NCBI GenBank assembly: GCA_019415645.1
Contig: DXYV01000036.1
Coordinates: forward strand, 16,236 to 30,046
Reading direction: 5' to 3'
DNA: 13,811 bases
From: Clostridiales bacterium
GTDB taxonomy: Bacteria; Bacillota; Clostridia; Oscillospirales; Oscillospiraceae
The translations under genes were made by a program, and so were the position numbers. Positions 1-6,475 of this stretch are shown here, piece after piece. The notes beneath the pieces were generated by a model. It ran no database searches, was not told the DNA's origin, and saw nothing but the letters and a program-made list of their open reading frames with translations. Every line of letters begins with the position of its first letter. Positions within the stretch are counted from its first letter, which is position 1.

Positions 1-66
1 GGGAAGAACGAGAGCGACACGGGGAAAGGAGCGGCGGAATGCGGATCAACAAACAGGCGGATGTGA
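1..66 (+). CDS. Possible 3' end of an upstream phage gene (portal?)
   Basis: Frame 1 is open from the window edge to a TGA at 64-66 and would encode a short polar tail ending in STNRRM. If real, it overlaps the start of the protease gene by 28 nt. A portal gene is what normally precedes the prohead protease in such clusters, but only about 21 residues are visible and none is diagnostic. Frame 3, the protease frame, is also open to the window edge, so this call is weak. Confidence 0.25.
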   Translation, partial: GKNESDTGKGAAECGSTNRRM

Positions 67-920
67 GCGGTGCGGCCGGGCTGGACGCGGAGAGTCTGGC
101 GGCGATCAACGCGCTGGCCCGGAAAACATTGACGGAGGACGAGGTGTACACCTTCGGCGTGCGGCTGTGCGACAACGAGGTGGACCGGGACGGCGAGCGG
201 TTTCCTGAGGCCACGCTGGAGGAGCTGGCCAAGCTCTTTGTGGGGAAATCGGGCGTGTTTGACCACCAGTGGTCGGCCAGAGGCCAGACAGCCCGCATTT
301 ACCGGACCGAGGTGGTGCGGGAGGAGGCTGTACGCACGGCGGCAGGGGACCCGTACTGCTATTTGAAGGGCTGGGCCTACATGCTGCGCACCGAGGGCAA
401 TCAGGACCTGATCGCCGAGATCGAGGGCGGCATCAAAAAGGAGGTCAGCGTGGGCTGCGCCGTGGAGCAGGTGCTCTGCTCCATCTGCGGGCAGGAGCTG
501 GAGCGGTGCGGCCACCGCAAGGGCGAGCGGTACGACGGAAAGCTGTGTTTCGGCGAGCTGTCCGGGGCCACCGACGCCTACGAGTGGTCCTTCGTGGCGG
601 TGCCGGCCCAGAAAAACGCGGGGGTGATGAAGCAGATGAAGCAGGAGGAACGGGAGCGGCTGGAGCAGGAGGCGGCCCTGGGCCGCCGCTATCTGGCCGG
701 ACTGCGCCGGGAGGTGGCCCGGCTGGGCGGTTTGGCAGAGTGCGGCCTGGAGGCTCCGGTGCTGGAGCACATCGCGGAAAAGCTGGACGAGCCGGAGCTG
801 CTGGCCCTCAAGCAGGCCTATGAGGGGCGGCTGCGGGCCAGCTGGCCCGTGGAGACCCAGCTGACCTACGGCGGGGAGAAACCGGTGGAAACGGCCCGGG
901 ACGGGGCCTTTCTGATTTGA
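39..920 (+). CDS. Putative prohead (capsid maturation) protease with zinc-knuckle insertion
   Basis: This 293-aa protein probably cleaves the capsid scaffold during head maturation. It fits the HK97-type prohead protease fold: a conserved Asp-His in GVFDHQW (His76), a serine in KKEVSVG (Ser137), and the later strand SFVAVPA, which resembles the family's third conserved block. Just after Ser137 sits CSIC-x6-CGH (C147, C150, C157, H159), which looks like a zinc knuckle, with another Cys at 170. The C-terminal third (about 205-293) is Glu/Leu/Arg-rich and probably helical, possibly acting as a scaffold. The ATG at 39 has GGGGAAAGGA about 8 nt upstream. It lies immediately before the decoration and capsid genes, the standard place for a protease. 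The protease fold is recognised by motif only and the catalytic assignment is inferred. Confidence 0.72.
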   Translation: MRINKQADVSGAAGLDAESLAAINALARKTLTEDEVYTFGVRLCDNEVDRDGERFPEATLEELAKLFVGKSGVFDHQWSARGQTARIYRTEVVREEAVRTAAGDPYCYLKGWAYMLRTEGNQDLIAEIEGGIKKEVSVGCAVEQVLCSICGQELERCGHRKGERYDGKLCFGELSGATDAYEWSFVAVPAQKNAGVMKQMKQEERERLEQEAALGRRYLAGLRREVARLGGLAECGLEAPVLEHIAEKLDEPELLALKQAYEGRLRASWPVETQLTYGGEKPVETARDGAFLI

Positions 921-937
921 AAAAGGAGGATGGGGAC

Positions 938-1294
938 ATGAGCATTTCATTCGACGGAATCGGAGAAGTGGTGGCGACATTCCTGGTGGAGGCGGACTGC
1001 GAGCTGGAGCCGGGAGACGTGGTGTGCCTGACCGGCGACAGCGAGGTGGGCCTGGGTACCAGCGGCGGGCTGTTCTGCGGCGTGGCCGTGACAGTGGCGG
1101 AGGACGGCTACGCGGCGGTCCAGCTGGACGGGCTGGCTGTGGTGCACTATTCGGGGACGGCCGCGCCCGAGGTGGGCTGGGCCATGCTGGCGGCCGACGG
1201 CGCGGGCAATGTGACCGCCGTGAAGGAAAACGGGCTGAGCTATCTGGTGCTGTCCGTGGATGAGGAAGCCAAGCTGGCAGTCGTCAAGCTTTGA
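938..1294 (+). CDS. Capsid decoration-like protein
   Basis: This 118-aa protein is rich in Val, Gly and Ala with alternating hydrophobic residues, as expected of an all-beta protein. No signal peptide or membrane segment is visible. A small beta protein between a prohead protease and a major capsid protein is usually a head decoration or stabilising protein (lambda gpD-like or DUF2190-like). Position supports that more than sequence does. The start at ATG 938 is chosen because AAGGAGG lies 7-8 nt upstream. An in-frame TTG at 917 would overlap the protease stop but lacks its own ribosome binding site. The gene is followed after about 23 nt by the capsid gene. Confidence 0.6.
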   Translation: MSISFDGIGEVVATFLVEADCELEPGDVVCLTGDSEVGLGTSGGLFCGVAVTVAEDGYAAVQLDGLAVVHYSGTAAPEVGWAMLAADGAGNVTAVKENGLSYLVLSVDEEAKLAVVKL

Positions 1295-1317
1295 GAATTG
1301 GAGAGAGGGGACGGAAC

Positions 1318-2325
1318 ATGGCATATTCTTTTGAAAACGTGCGCCTGGAAAAGGGCATGTACAACGAGGCGGGACGCAGCTTTACCCAGGTGCTGGAGCG
1401 CTGCGACCCCAGCGAGGCCTATCAGGGCACCGCGCTGGAGGGTCTGGACGCCTTTCAGCGGCAGCTCAAGCGCTTTGACATCAAGGTGCGGGGCGCGGGC
1501 AGCGACGTGGTGGAGAAGTTTTTCTCCACGGCGGAGTCGGCGGTGCTCTTTCCCGAGTACATTGCCCGTTCGGTCCGGCAGGGCATGGAGGAGAGCAACG
1601 TGCTGCCCGACCTGACGGCCACGGTGACCGAGTTCGACGGCATGGACTACCGCTCCATCGTCTCGGTGCCCGAGGAGGAGAAAAAGCTGCGCCGGGTGGA
1701 GGAGGGCGCGCGAATCCCCACCACCACGGTCAAGACCCAGGAGAACCTGGTGCAGCTGCACAAGCGGGGGCGGATGCTGGTGGCCTCCTACGAGGCGGTG
1801 CGCTGGCAGAAGCTGGACCTGTTCTCGGTCACCCTGCGCCAGATCGGCGCGCACATCAACCGGATGCACCTGGAGGACGCCATCGGTGTGGTGCTCCAGG
1901 GGGACGGGAATGAGAATCCCGCCGCCGTCAAAACCGTGAGCGCCCTGTCCTACGACGCGCTGGTGGATTTCTGGGGCGAGTTCGATCCCTACGAGATGAA
2001 CACTCTGCTGGCGGGCGGGGAGATGATGGTAAAGCTGCTCAAGCTGGACGAGCTGCAGGACGCCAACGCGGGGCTGAATTTCCAGGGGACCGGAAAGCTG
2101 GTCACCCCCCTGGGGGCCAAGCTGCTGCGCAGCGGAGCCGTGCCCGCCGACACCCTGATCGGCCTGGACCGCCGCTATGCCCTGGAGATGGTCAAGTGCG
2201 GCGACGTGACGGTGGAATATGACAAGCTCATCGACCGCCAGCTGGAGCGGGCGGCCATTACCACTACCTCCGGCTTTGCCAAGCTGTTTCAGGCAGCCAG
2301 CCGCGTGCTGAAGATCTCCGCTTGA
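1318..2325 (+). CDS. Major capsid protein (HK97-fold type)
   Basis: This 335-aa protein is the likely shell subunit. It follows the protease and decoration genes and has the expected size. The N-terminal region (about 1-75) is charged and helical, like a delta domain. It is followed by an SAVLFPEYIARSVRQGMEES-type segment and a middle mixed region, then a C-terminal stretch with a repeated TLIGLDRRYALE / GDVTVEYDKLID strand pattern typical of phage capsid and peptidase-associated operons. The ATG at 1318 has a GAGAGAGGGG purine run 7-8 nt upstream. It was preferred over the earlier in-frame start at 1291, which overlaps the previous stop codon. Identification rests on gene order and general composition; no short catalytic motif exists for this family. 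Confidence 0.8.
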   Translation: MAYSFENVRLEKGMYNEAGRSFTQVLERCDPSEAYQGTALEGLDAFQRQLKRFDIKVRGAGSDVVEKFFSTAESAVLFPEYIARSVRQGMEESNVLPDLTATVTEFDGMDYRSIVSVPEEEKKLRRVEEGARIPTTTVKTQENLVQLHKRGRMLVASYEAVRWQKLDLFSVTLRQIGAHINRMHLEDAIGVVLQGDGNENPAAVKTVSALSYDALVDFWGEFDPYEMNTLLAGGEMMVKLLKLDELQDANAGLNFQGTGKLVTPLGAKLLRSGAVPADTLIGLDRRYALEMVKCGDVTVEYDKLIDRQLERAAITTTSGFAKLFQAASRVLKISA

Positions 2326-2330
2326 CAGCC

Positions 2331-2693
2331 ATGCTGGAACAGGTAGTACAATACGCCGGGCTGCTGGGCGACCCGGAGCCGGAGGAGGAAGCTCTGCTGG
2401 AGGCCCTGTGCGCCGCGGCCATCCAGGAGCTGACCGGGCGGCTGAAGGAGGGCTGGACGGCGGAGGACTGCGGCACAGCCTTCCCTGTGGCGGCCGCCTG
2501 GCTGGCTCTGGCCGGCCTGCGCACCGGCCGGGAGGAGAATGGGATACCGGTCTCCTGGACCGCCGGAGCGGTGAGCGTGAAGGGAACAGAGAGCGCCGGT
2601 CAGCCGGCGGAGACCCTGCGGGCGCAGGCGGAGCGGCTGATGGCCCCCTTCCTGCGGGACGAGACCTTTTATTTCCGGGGGGTGCGCGGTTGA
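2331..2693 (+). CDS. Head-tail connector protein (gp6-like)
   Basis: This 120-aa, mainly helical protein (two or three amphipathic helices, e.g. EEEALLEALCAAAIQELTGR) directly follows the capsid gene. Size, helicity and position match the phage gp6/YqbG-type connectors that bind the portal ring. The ATG at 2331 has no clear Shine-Dalgarno site. An in-frame TTG at 2322 overlaps the capsid stop as TTGA, the same junction seen at 2690 and 6678, so either start could be used through coupled re-initiation. The last codon overlaps the next start. Assignment is by context. Confidence 0.62.
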   Translation: MLEQVVQYAGLLGDPEPEEEALLEALCAAAIQELTGRLKEGWTAEDCGTAFPVAAAWLALAGLRTGREENGIPVSWTAGAVSVKGTESAGQPAETLRAQAERLMAPFLRDETFYFRGVRG

Positions 2694-3019
2694 AAAGCGG
2701 ATTTGACCGGGTACTGCGCCGCTACGGCCGTCCGGCGGCCCTGTGGCAGGACGGCGCGCAGGTGGCAGTGGGGCTGGCCCTGGTCCAGCCCCTGTATGAA
2801 AAGGAAGCGCAGCGTCTGCCCACGCCCCTGGGCCGGCAGCGGACCGACCGCTTTCTCTATCTGGGGGAAGCGGGGCTGGCAGTGGACCAGCTGGGGGAGG
2901 AGGACTGGCTGGCATGGGAAGGACAGGCCTACCAGGTGCTGAACGCCCAGCCGGTGGCGCTGGGGGGAACGGTGCTGTACCGCTGGGCCATCCTGACGGT
3001 GCGGGAGGAGGAGCCATGA
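2690..3019 (+). CDS. Head-closure / minor structural protein
   Basis: This 109-aa protein starts at a TTG (2690) whose last two bases are shared with the upstream TGA (TTGA overlap). The start is supported by a GGGGGG-rich purine run just upstream and by the absence of a better start. The N-terminus (KSGFDRVLRRYG) is basic. The rest is predicted beta (e.g. FLYLGEAGLAV, WEGQAYQVLNAQPVALGGTVLYRWAILTV), resembling the small beta-barrel head-closure or stopper proteins of contractile-tailed Firmicutes prophages (YqbH/XkdH-type position). Its ATGA overlap with the next gene implies translational coupling. Function is inferred from position, size and the QAYQVLNAQPV-type strand pattern. Confidence 0.58.
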   Translation: MKSGFDRVLRRYGRPAALWQDGAQVAVGLALVQPLYEKEAQRLPTPLGRQRTDRFLYLGEAGLAVDQLGEEDWLAWEGQAYQVLNAQPVALGGTVLYRWAILTVREEEP

Positions 3020-3513
3020 GAGGTTTGGAGGAGCTGCGGGAGGCCACGGCGGAGTATTTACAGGCCAGAGGTGTGGACGCGGTGACGGCCTGGAGCTCCG
3101 CGGAGCGGGTCCGCCGGACCGGTGCGGTGGCGGTGGTCTCCCTGCGGGGCTGCGAAGGCGGCCCCGCAGGCTTCCGGGATTATCTGGGCGAGCGGTACGA
3201 CCCGGAGCGGAAGGTGTGGGAGGAGCTCTACGGCCGGCGGGCGGAGCTGACGCTAGGGCTGGACCTCTACGCACCGAAAAGCGGCGGAGAGGCCGGGTGC
3301 GCGGCACTGTTCGCCAGGCTCAGCGAGGCGTTGGCCGACGGCGGACCGGAGGGACTGTCCGTACGGGAGCTGTGCTGCGGCGAGACGGAATACGATTCCC
3401 AGCTGGGCCTGTTCCGGTGCCGGGCAGAGGCGGTGTGCGGCGTGTACCTCTACGCCGCCGCGGAGGCCGGCGGAACCTTTACCGACTTTATAGTGAAAGG
3501 GACGAGAGCATGA
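3016..3513 (+). CDS. Tail terminator / tail completion-like protein
   Basis: This 165-aa protein starts at ATG 3016 in an ATGA overlap with the preceding stop, with GGGAGGAGGAG just upstream as ribosome binding site. It has an N-terminal helix (GLEELREATAEYLQARG) and then alternating strands and helices, with ERYDPERKVWEELYGRRAELTLGLDLYAP as a central block and a final strand CGVYLYAA. Size and location immediately before the sheath match the tail completion protein (YqbJ/XkdJ or gpU-like position) that caps the tail and joins it to the head. No catalytic motif is expected. Stop and sheath start again overlap as ATGA. Confidence 0.55.
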   Translation: MRGLEELREATAEYLQARGVDAVTAWSSAERVRRTGAVAVVSLRGCEGGPAGFRDYLGERYDPERKVWEELYGRRAELTLGLDLYAPKSGGEAGCAALFARLSEALADGGPEGLSVRELCCGETEYDSQLGLFRCRAEAVCGVYLYAAAEAGGTFTDFIVKGTRA

Positions 3514-4565
3514 GCGAACGTATCACGAGCCACGAGCGTCCGGGCGTCTATTCCCGGTACGAGGCCTCCAGCGTGGTGCGGGGCGGCGCGGGCAAGACCG
3601 TGGCGCTCCTGGCCAAGGCGGCCGAGGGGGACGGGACCAAGGCGACGCTGTGGCACACCTATACACAGGCGGCGGAGGATCTGGGCAGCAGCACGGAGAC
3701 GGCGGAGCTGGTCCGCCTGCTGTTCCGGAACGGCGCGTCGGCGGTGTACGGCATCCCGGTCAGCCAGGACGGCCAGTACACCCAGGCCATCGCCACGGCG
3801 GAACAGTTGGAGCAGGCGCAGGTGGTGGTATGCGACAGTACCACGGCCCAGGTCCAGCAGGACCTGCGGGAGAGCGTGGAGCGCGCCTCCTCAGTCCGCC
3901 GGGAGCGAATCGCCGTTGTGGGCGGCGCGGCGGGCGAAACGGTGTCCCAGCTGACTGCCCGGGCGGAGCAGCTCAACAGTGAGCGGGTGGTGCTGGTGGC
4001 CCCGGCAGCCCTGGATGAACAGGGGGAGAGCCTGAGCGGAGCCCGGTGTGCCGCCGCCGCGGCGGGGGCCATCGCCGGACAGAGCGATCCGGCCATCCCC
4101 CTGGGCGGCGCGGTGCTGTCCGGCCTGTCCGGGCTGACCGCACGATACGACGACAGTGAGATCGACGCCCTGGTGCGGGGCGGCGTGACCCCCCTGGAGA
4201 GCGTGGGGGGAGAGATCTGCGTGGTGCGTGGCATCACCACCCGGACCAAGACCGGCGGAACAGCGGACGCCACCTGGCGGGAGCTGACCACCATCCTGAT
4301 CGTGGACGAGGTCATCCCCGGAATCCGGGATGCCCTGCGCGCCCGGTTCACCCGGGCCAAGAATACGGCCCAGAGCCGCAGCGCCATCCGCTCCCAGGTG
4401 ATCGTGGAGCTGGAGAAACGGGTGGCGCAGGAGATCATCACCCATTATGAGGACGTGACGGTGACGGCGGTGGAGGACGAGCCCACCGTATGCCTGGTGG
4501 AGTTTGCGTTCACGGTGGCCCACGGGCTCAATCAGATCTGGCTGAGCGCACATATTACCATTTAA
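3510..4565 (+). CDS. Contractile tail sheath protein
   Basis: This 351-aa protein forms the contractile outer cylinder of the tail, so the particle is myovirus-type. Its N-terminus (SERITSHERPGVYSRYE) matches the family pattern of an early PGVY block. The middle contains alternating strand-helix segments (RIAVVGGAAG, ERVVLVAPAAL), and the C-terminal domain follows the family pattern: IRDALRARF, a helix EKRVAQEIITHYEDV, then the strands LVEFAFTVAHGLNQIWLSAHITI that handshake between sheath subunits. It resembles XkdK of PBSX, though somewhat shorter. It starts in an ATGA overlap with the terminator gene. In related clusters the tube gene follows within a few bases, whereas here about 1.08 kb intervenes. 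Confidence 0.88.
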   Translation: MSERITSHERPGVYSRYEASSVVRGGAGKTVALLAKAAEGDGTKATLWHTYTQAAEDLGSSTETAELVRLLFRNGASAVYGIPVSQDGQYTQAIATAEQLEQAQVVVCDSTTAQVQQDLRESVERASSVRRERIAVVGGAAGETVSQLTARAEQLNSERVVLVAPAALDEQGESLSGARCAAAAAGAIAGQSDPAIPLGGAVLSGLSGLTARYDDSEIDALVRGGVTPLESVGGEICVVRGITTRTKTGGTADATWRELTTILIVDEVIPGIRDALRARFTRAKNTAQSRSAIRSQVIVELEKRVAQEIITHYEDVTVTAVEDEPTVCLVEFAFTVAHGLNQIWLSAHITI

Positions 4566-4574
4566 GCGCGGAGC
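4559..4574 (+). repeat. Direct repeat, left copy (spans sheath stop codon)
   Basis: CATTTAAGCGCGGAGC includes the TAA stop of the sheath gene. A copy with one mismatch occurs 249 bp downstream at 4808-4823 (CATTTAAGCGCTGAGC). The pair brackets repeat R1. Confidence 0.6.
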
Positions 4575-4592
4575 GGCCGGGAGCAGCGGCAT

Positions 4593-4699
4593 CGTCGCCG
4601 CAAGCTATGGAACGCTCGTTCCCGCGCAAGCGCAAGAACTCATTTCCTCCGCTGCGGCTCCTCTCCCCACCGGACCCGCTGCGCTGGGTTCCGGCGGGG
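4593..4699 (-). repeat. Structured repeat R1
   Basis: Read on the minus strand, R1 begins with a hairpin (4665-4699) whose core is CCC-A-GC-GCA-GC-GGG. It continues with AGAGGAGCCGCAGCGGAGG and AAATGAG, and ends in AGCTTGCGGCGACG. The last 14 bases are identical to the end of R3 (5248-5261). The hairpin core is shared with R2 and R5. Confidence 0.62.
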
Positions 4700-4807
4700 A
4701 CCCCTAAACCGCGCAGGCGAAAAAAACAGGCGACGCCGAAGGCGGAGCGGCATTTTTCGCGGAGTGGTGAGCAGTGACCGCGTCGCGGAGGCCGCGAAGC
4801 GTGAGAG

Positions 4808-4823
4808 CATTTAAGCGCTGAGC
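4808..4823 (+). repeat. Direct repeat, right copy
   Basis: This is the second copy (15 of 16 bases identical) of the sequence at the sheath stop codon. The pair could be a duplication made when the R1-bearing segment was inserted, or a remnant of slippage. Confidence 0.55.
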
Positions 4824-4905
4824 CGTAATGCGCAGCGCGGATGGACCGGAGCGAGGGCGAGGGGAGGACCGCGCAGCGGACCGGACACCAGCCCCTAAAA
4901 GGGAA

Positions 4906-5014
4906 CCCGGACAAGGCCCAGCGCAAGCGGGCTTGTCTGGGAAAGGCCGAGCAACGGAGGAAAACGGATGTTCGCCGAACAGGCGGACGGAGTGGACCGG
5001 AGTTTGCGAGGACG
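4906..5014 (+). repeat. Structured repeat R2
   Basis: A 36-nt hairpin (4906-4941) has arms CCCGGACAAG and CTTGTCTGGG, a bulged G, a CCC/GGG inner stem and a GCAA tetraloop closed by GC/GC. It is followed by AAAGGCCGAGCAACGGAGG and a small palindrome TGTTCGCCGAACA. The last 66 bases (4949-5014) recur in R4 at 5400-5465 with 6 differences. Confidence 0.68.
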
Positions 5015-5151
5015 CGGGAAGTCGCGCGTTGTGTACTCGTAGGGGCCGATCTCCGCGCCAAGTGCCGCCGCTGTGCGGCGGTTGCGCTCCGAAAGGCGGC
5101 CTGCGGGCCACACTGCCCTCATCGGCCCTGATGCGGCGGCACCCTCCGGGG

Positions 5152-5181
5152 GGTTCCTTTCTGCTCGTGCAGAAAGGAACC
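5152..5181. repeat. Perfect 13-bp stem-loop (TCGT loop)
   Basis: Arms GGTTCCTTTCTGC (5152-5164) and GCAGAAAGGAACC (5169-5181) enclose TCGT. No T-tract follows on either strand, so this is not a textbook intrinsic terminator. Confidence 0.8.
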
Positions 5182-5190
5182 AAAGACACG

Positions 5191-5224
5191 CTCAGGAGGG
5201 GGATTTCGTATTCCCCCTCCTGAG
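5191..5224. repeat. Perfect 13-bp stem-loop (8-nt loop)
   Basis: Arms CTCAGGAGGGGGA (5191-5203) and TCCCCCTCCTGAG (5212-5224) enclose TTTCGTAT. It lies only 9 nt after the preceding stem-loop. One arm carries an AGGAGG sequence that would be sequestered in RNA. Confidence 0.8.
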
Positions 5225-5247
5225 AACCACCCCCCACCGACCAAACG

Positions 5248-5347
5248 CGTCGCCGCAAGCTGCATAGCGTTTGCTTCCGCCTAACGGGGAAAGCTCACTT
5301 ATTTCGCTGCGGCTCCTTTCCCAACGGAAACGGCCGTTTCCGTTGGG
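5248..5347 (-). repeat. Structured repeat R3 with 28-bp perfect palindrome
   Basis: On the minus strand this starts with a perfect 28-bp palindrome (5320-5347; half-site CCCAACGGAAACGG), then AAAGGAGCCGCAGCG and AAATAAGTGAG, and ends in AGCTTGCGGCGACG exactly as R1 does. Its architecture equals R1, with a different stem sequence. Confidence 0.62.
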
Positions 5348-5362
5348 GGAGGAGAAGGTGAA

Positions 5363-5465
5363 TTGCCGCAAAGCGGCAAGAGAGGCCACCCTGGGGTGCG
5401 AGCAACGAAGGGGAGCGGATGTTCGCCGAACAGGCGGACGGAGCGGACCGGAGTTTGTGAGGACG
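5363..5465 (+). repeat. Structured repeat R4
   Basis: This has short stems TTGCCGC-AAA-GCGGCAA (5363-5379) and CACC-CTGG-GGTG (5387-5398), followed by the 66-bp sequence shared with R2 (5400-5465), including TGTTCGCCGAACA. It lacks the long hairpin of R2, so it may be a truncated member. Confidence 0.58.
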
Positions 5466-5648
5466 TGCCTGTGGGCCCCCTTATTGGAAGTATCCCCCCG
5501 GGGGAGCAAAACTTGGGGGCGTCAGCGTCGGAACATTCCGCGCAGAGAGAGGTAACTCGCAGGGCTGCGGAACGGAACCCCCTCGGAGAGCGGAAGGGGG
5601 CAGAGGGTTCCAGAGCGGGAATGAAGAAACAGAGAAAGGAGCATGGAT

Positions 5649-6038
5649 ATGGCGATGGCGGGATTTCCCACCAGCAGCGATATTTATTTGGAGGTAGACG
5701 GGACCAAGGTGGCGGTGGTGCAGAGCTACACCGCACGGTCCACCCGGAGCAGTACGGCGGTGGAGGCCTTCGGGGAGGATCAGCCGGTGGCCACCGTCCA
5801 GGGGCAGGCGGCCCACGTGCTGGAGCTGACCCGCCTGTACGCCACCGATGAGGCGATCTCAGACGGCATCCGCTTTCACGACCTGACGGATTTCTCCCTG
5901 GTCATCTGCAAGCCGGACCGGAAGATCATCTACTCCGGATGCAACTGGAGCGCCATCCAGGAGACCGGTGCCCTGGGCGCCATGGTGGTGGAGAAGGTGA
6001 CCGTGGTGGCGGCCCGGCGAATCGAGGCGGCGGCATGA
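5649..6038 (+). CDS. Tail tube (core) protein
   Basis: This 129-aa protein forms the inner tube over which the sheath contracts. Size and pattern match the XkdM-type tube family: N-terminal SSDIYLEVDGTKVAVVQSYTAR, then FGEDQPVATVQGQAAHVLELTRLY, and a final VEKVTVVAARR strand. ATG 5649 is preferred because AAAGGA (5635-5640) is 8 nt upstream; ATGs at 5643 and 5655 are also in frame. The stop overlaps the next start as ATGA. It is separated from its usual partner, the sheath gene, by the non-coding block. Confidence 0.82.
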   Translation: MAMAGFPTSSDIYLEVDGTKVAVVQSYTARSTRSSTAVEAFGEDQPVATVQGQAAHVLELTRLYATDEAISDGIRFHDLTDFSLVICKPDRKIIYSGCNWSAIQETGALGAMVVEKVTVVAARRIEAAA

Positions 6039-6475
6039 GCGGCCGGGCGCTGGACGCCCTGCTGGGCGGCGCGGTCCGGACCAGGGCGCAGGGGCACAGG
6101 GGGTGGACCCTGCGCCTGCTGTCAGCCCAGGAGACGCTGGAGGCCCGGCGGGAAGCGGCGGAGCTGGCCGCCGACCAACGGGAATGGGCGCTGTGCGCCA
6201 ACGCCTGTCTGCTGGCCCGGGCCCTGGAGCGGGGCGGAGAACCTGTTTTTGGATCCGGGACGGCGGTTCTGGCCGGTCTGCAGGCGGCGGAGATCGCCGC
6301 GCTGGCGCAGCAGTGGGCGCAGTTCAACCGGGCGGAAAATCCGTCCCCCGAGGATACGGAGGAACGGGTGGACGCGCTAAAAAAAGCCTGGAGCACGCGC
6401 CTTATGAGCGCCTTCAATGGCGCGTGCTCCGGACCTTTGGCGTGCTTCCGGGGTCGGAAGCGGCCCGGGCGCTGA
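6035..6475 (+). CDS. Tail assembly chaperone, short (unshifted) form, gpG/XkdN-like
   Basis: This is the 146-aa product of normal decoding. It starts in an ATGA overlap with the tube gene and precedes the tape-measure position, the classic place of the chaperones that coat the tape measure during tail assembly. The body is strongly helical (ETLEARREAAELAADQREWALCANACLLARAL). Codons 115-117 lie in a run of seven A residues (6379-6385), where a -1 shift into the adjacent frame is expected. The residues after the A-run in this frame (AWSTRLMSAFNG, then an Arg/Gly-rich tail) look like out-of-frame translation, consistent with a short terminated form. Identification is by position and the frameshift design rather than strong sequence similarity. 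Confidence 0.72.
   Translation: MSGRALDALLGGAVRTRAQGHRGWTLRLLSAQETLEARREAAELAADQREWALCANACLLARALERGGEPVFGSGTAVLAGLQAAEIAALAQQWAQFNRAENPSPEDTEERVDALKKAWSTRLMSAFNGACSGPLACFRGRKRPGR

Larger units (their letters stand above)
4566..5648 (+). other. Non-coding, palindrome-rich block between tail sheath and tail tube
   Basis: I see no supportable gene here. The frames that are open on both strands are Arg/Pro/Ser/Gly-rich, overlap one another in several frames, lack Shine-Dalgarno sites and look like by-products of GC-rich repeats. The block instead holds two divergently oriented pairs of related repeats (R1/R2 and R3/R4), a 66-bp direct repeat, a 28-bp perfect palindrome (5320-5347), two strong adjacent hairpins (5152-5181 and 5191-5224) and several smaller stems (e.g. 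5363-5379). Sheath and tube genes on either side are intact, so the block sits between them rather than inside a gene. Confidence 0.75.

Noticed and set aside
4700..4760. Minus-strand terminator (GCC-TTC-GGC stem followed by a T7 run near 4722-4728)
   Set aside because: The stem is only about 4 bp and the T-run is separated from it by several bases; no minus-strand gene lies upstream of it.
4704..5258. Minus-strand open frame of 184 codons in the non-coding block
   Set aside because: Low-complexity Arg/Pro/Ser composition, no ribosome binding site, overlapping open frames on both strands, and coding sequence would run through palindromes and repeats.
4566..5648. CRISPR array or tRNA genes in the repeat-rich block
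   Set aside because: Repeats are few, unequal in spacing and mostly inverted; no regular spacer pattern, cloverleaf or TTCGA arm was found.
5363..5851. Plus-strand open frame running from R4 into the tube gene
   Set aside because: It overlaps the well-supported tube gene in another frame, has Gly/Arg-rich composition and no ribosome binding site.
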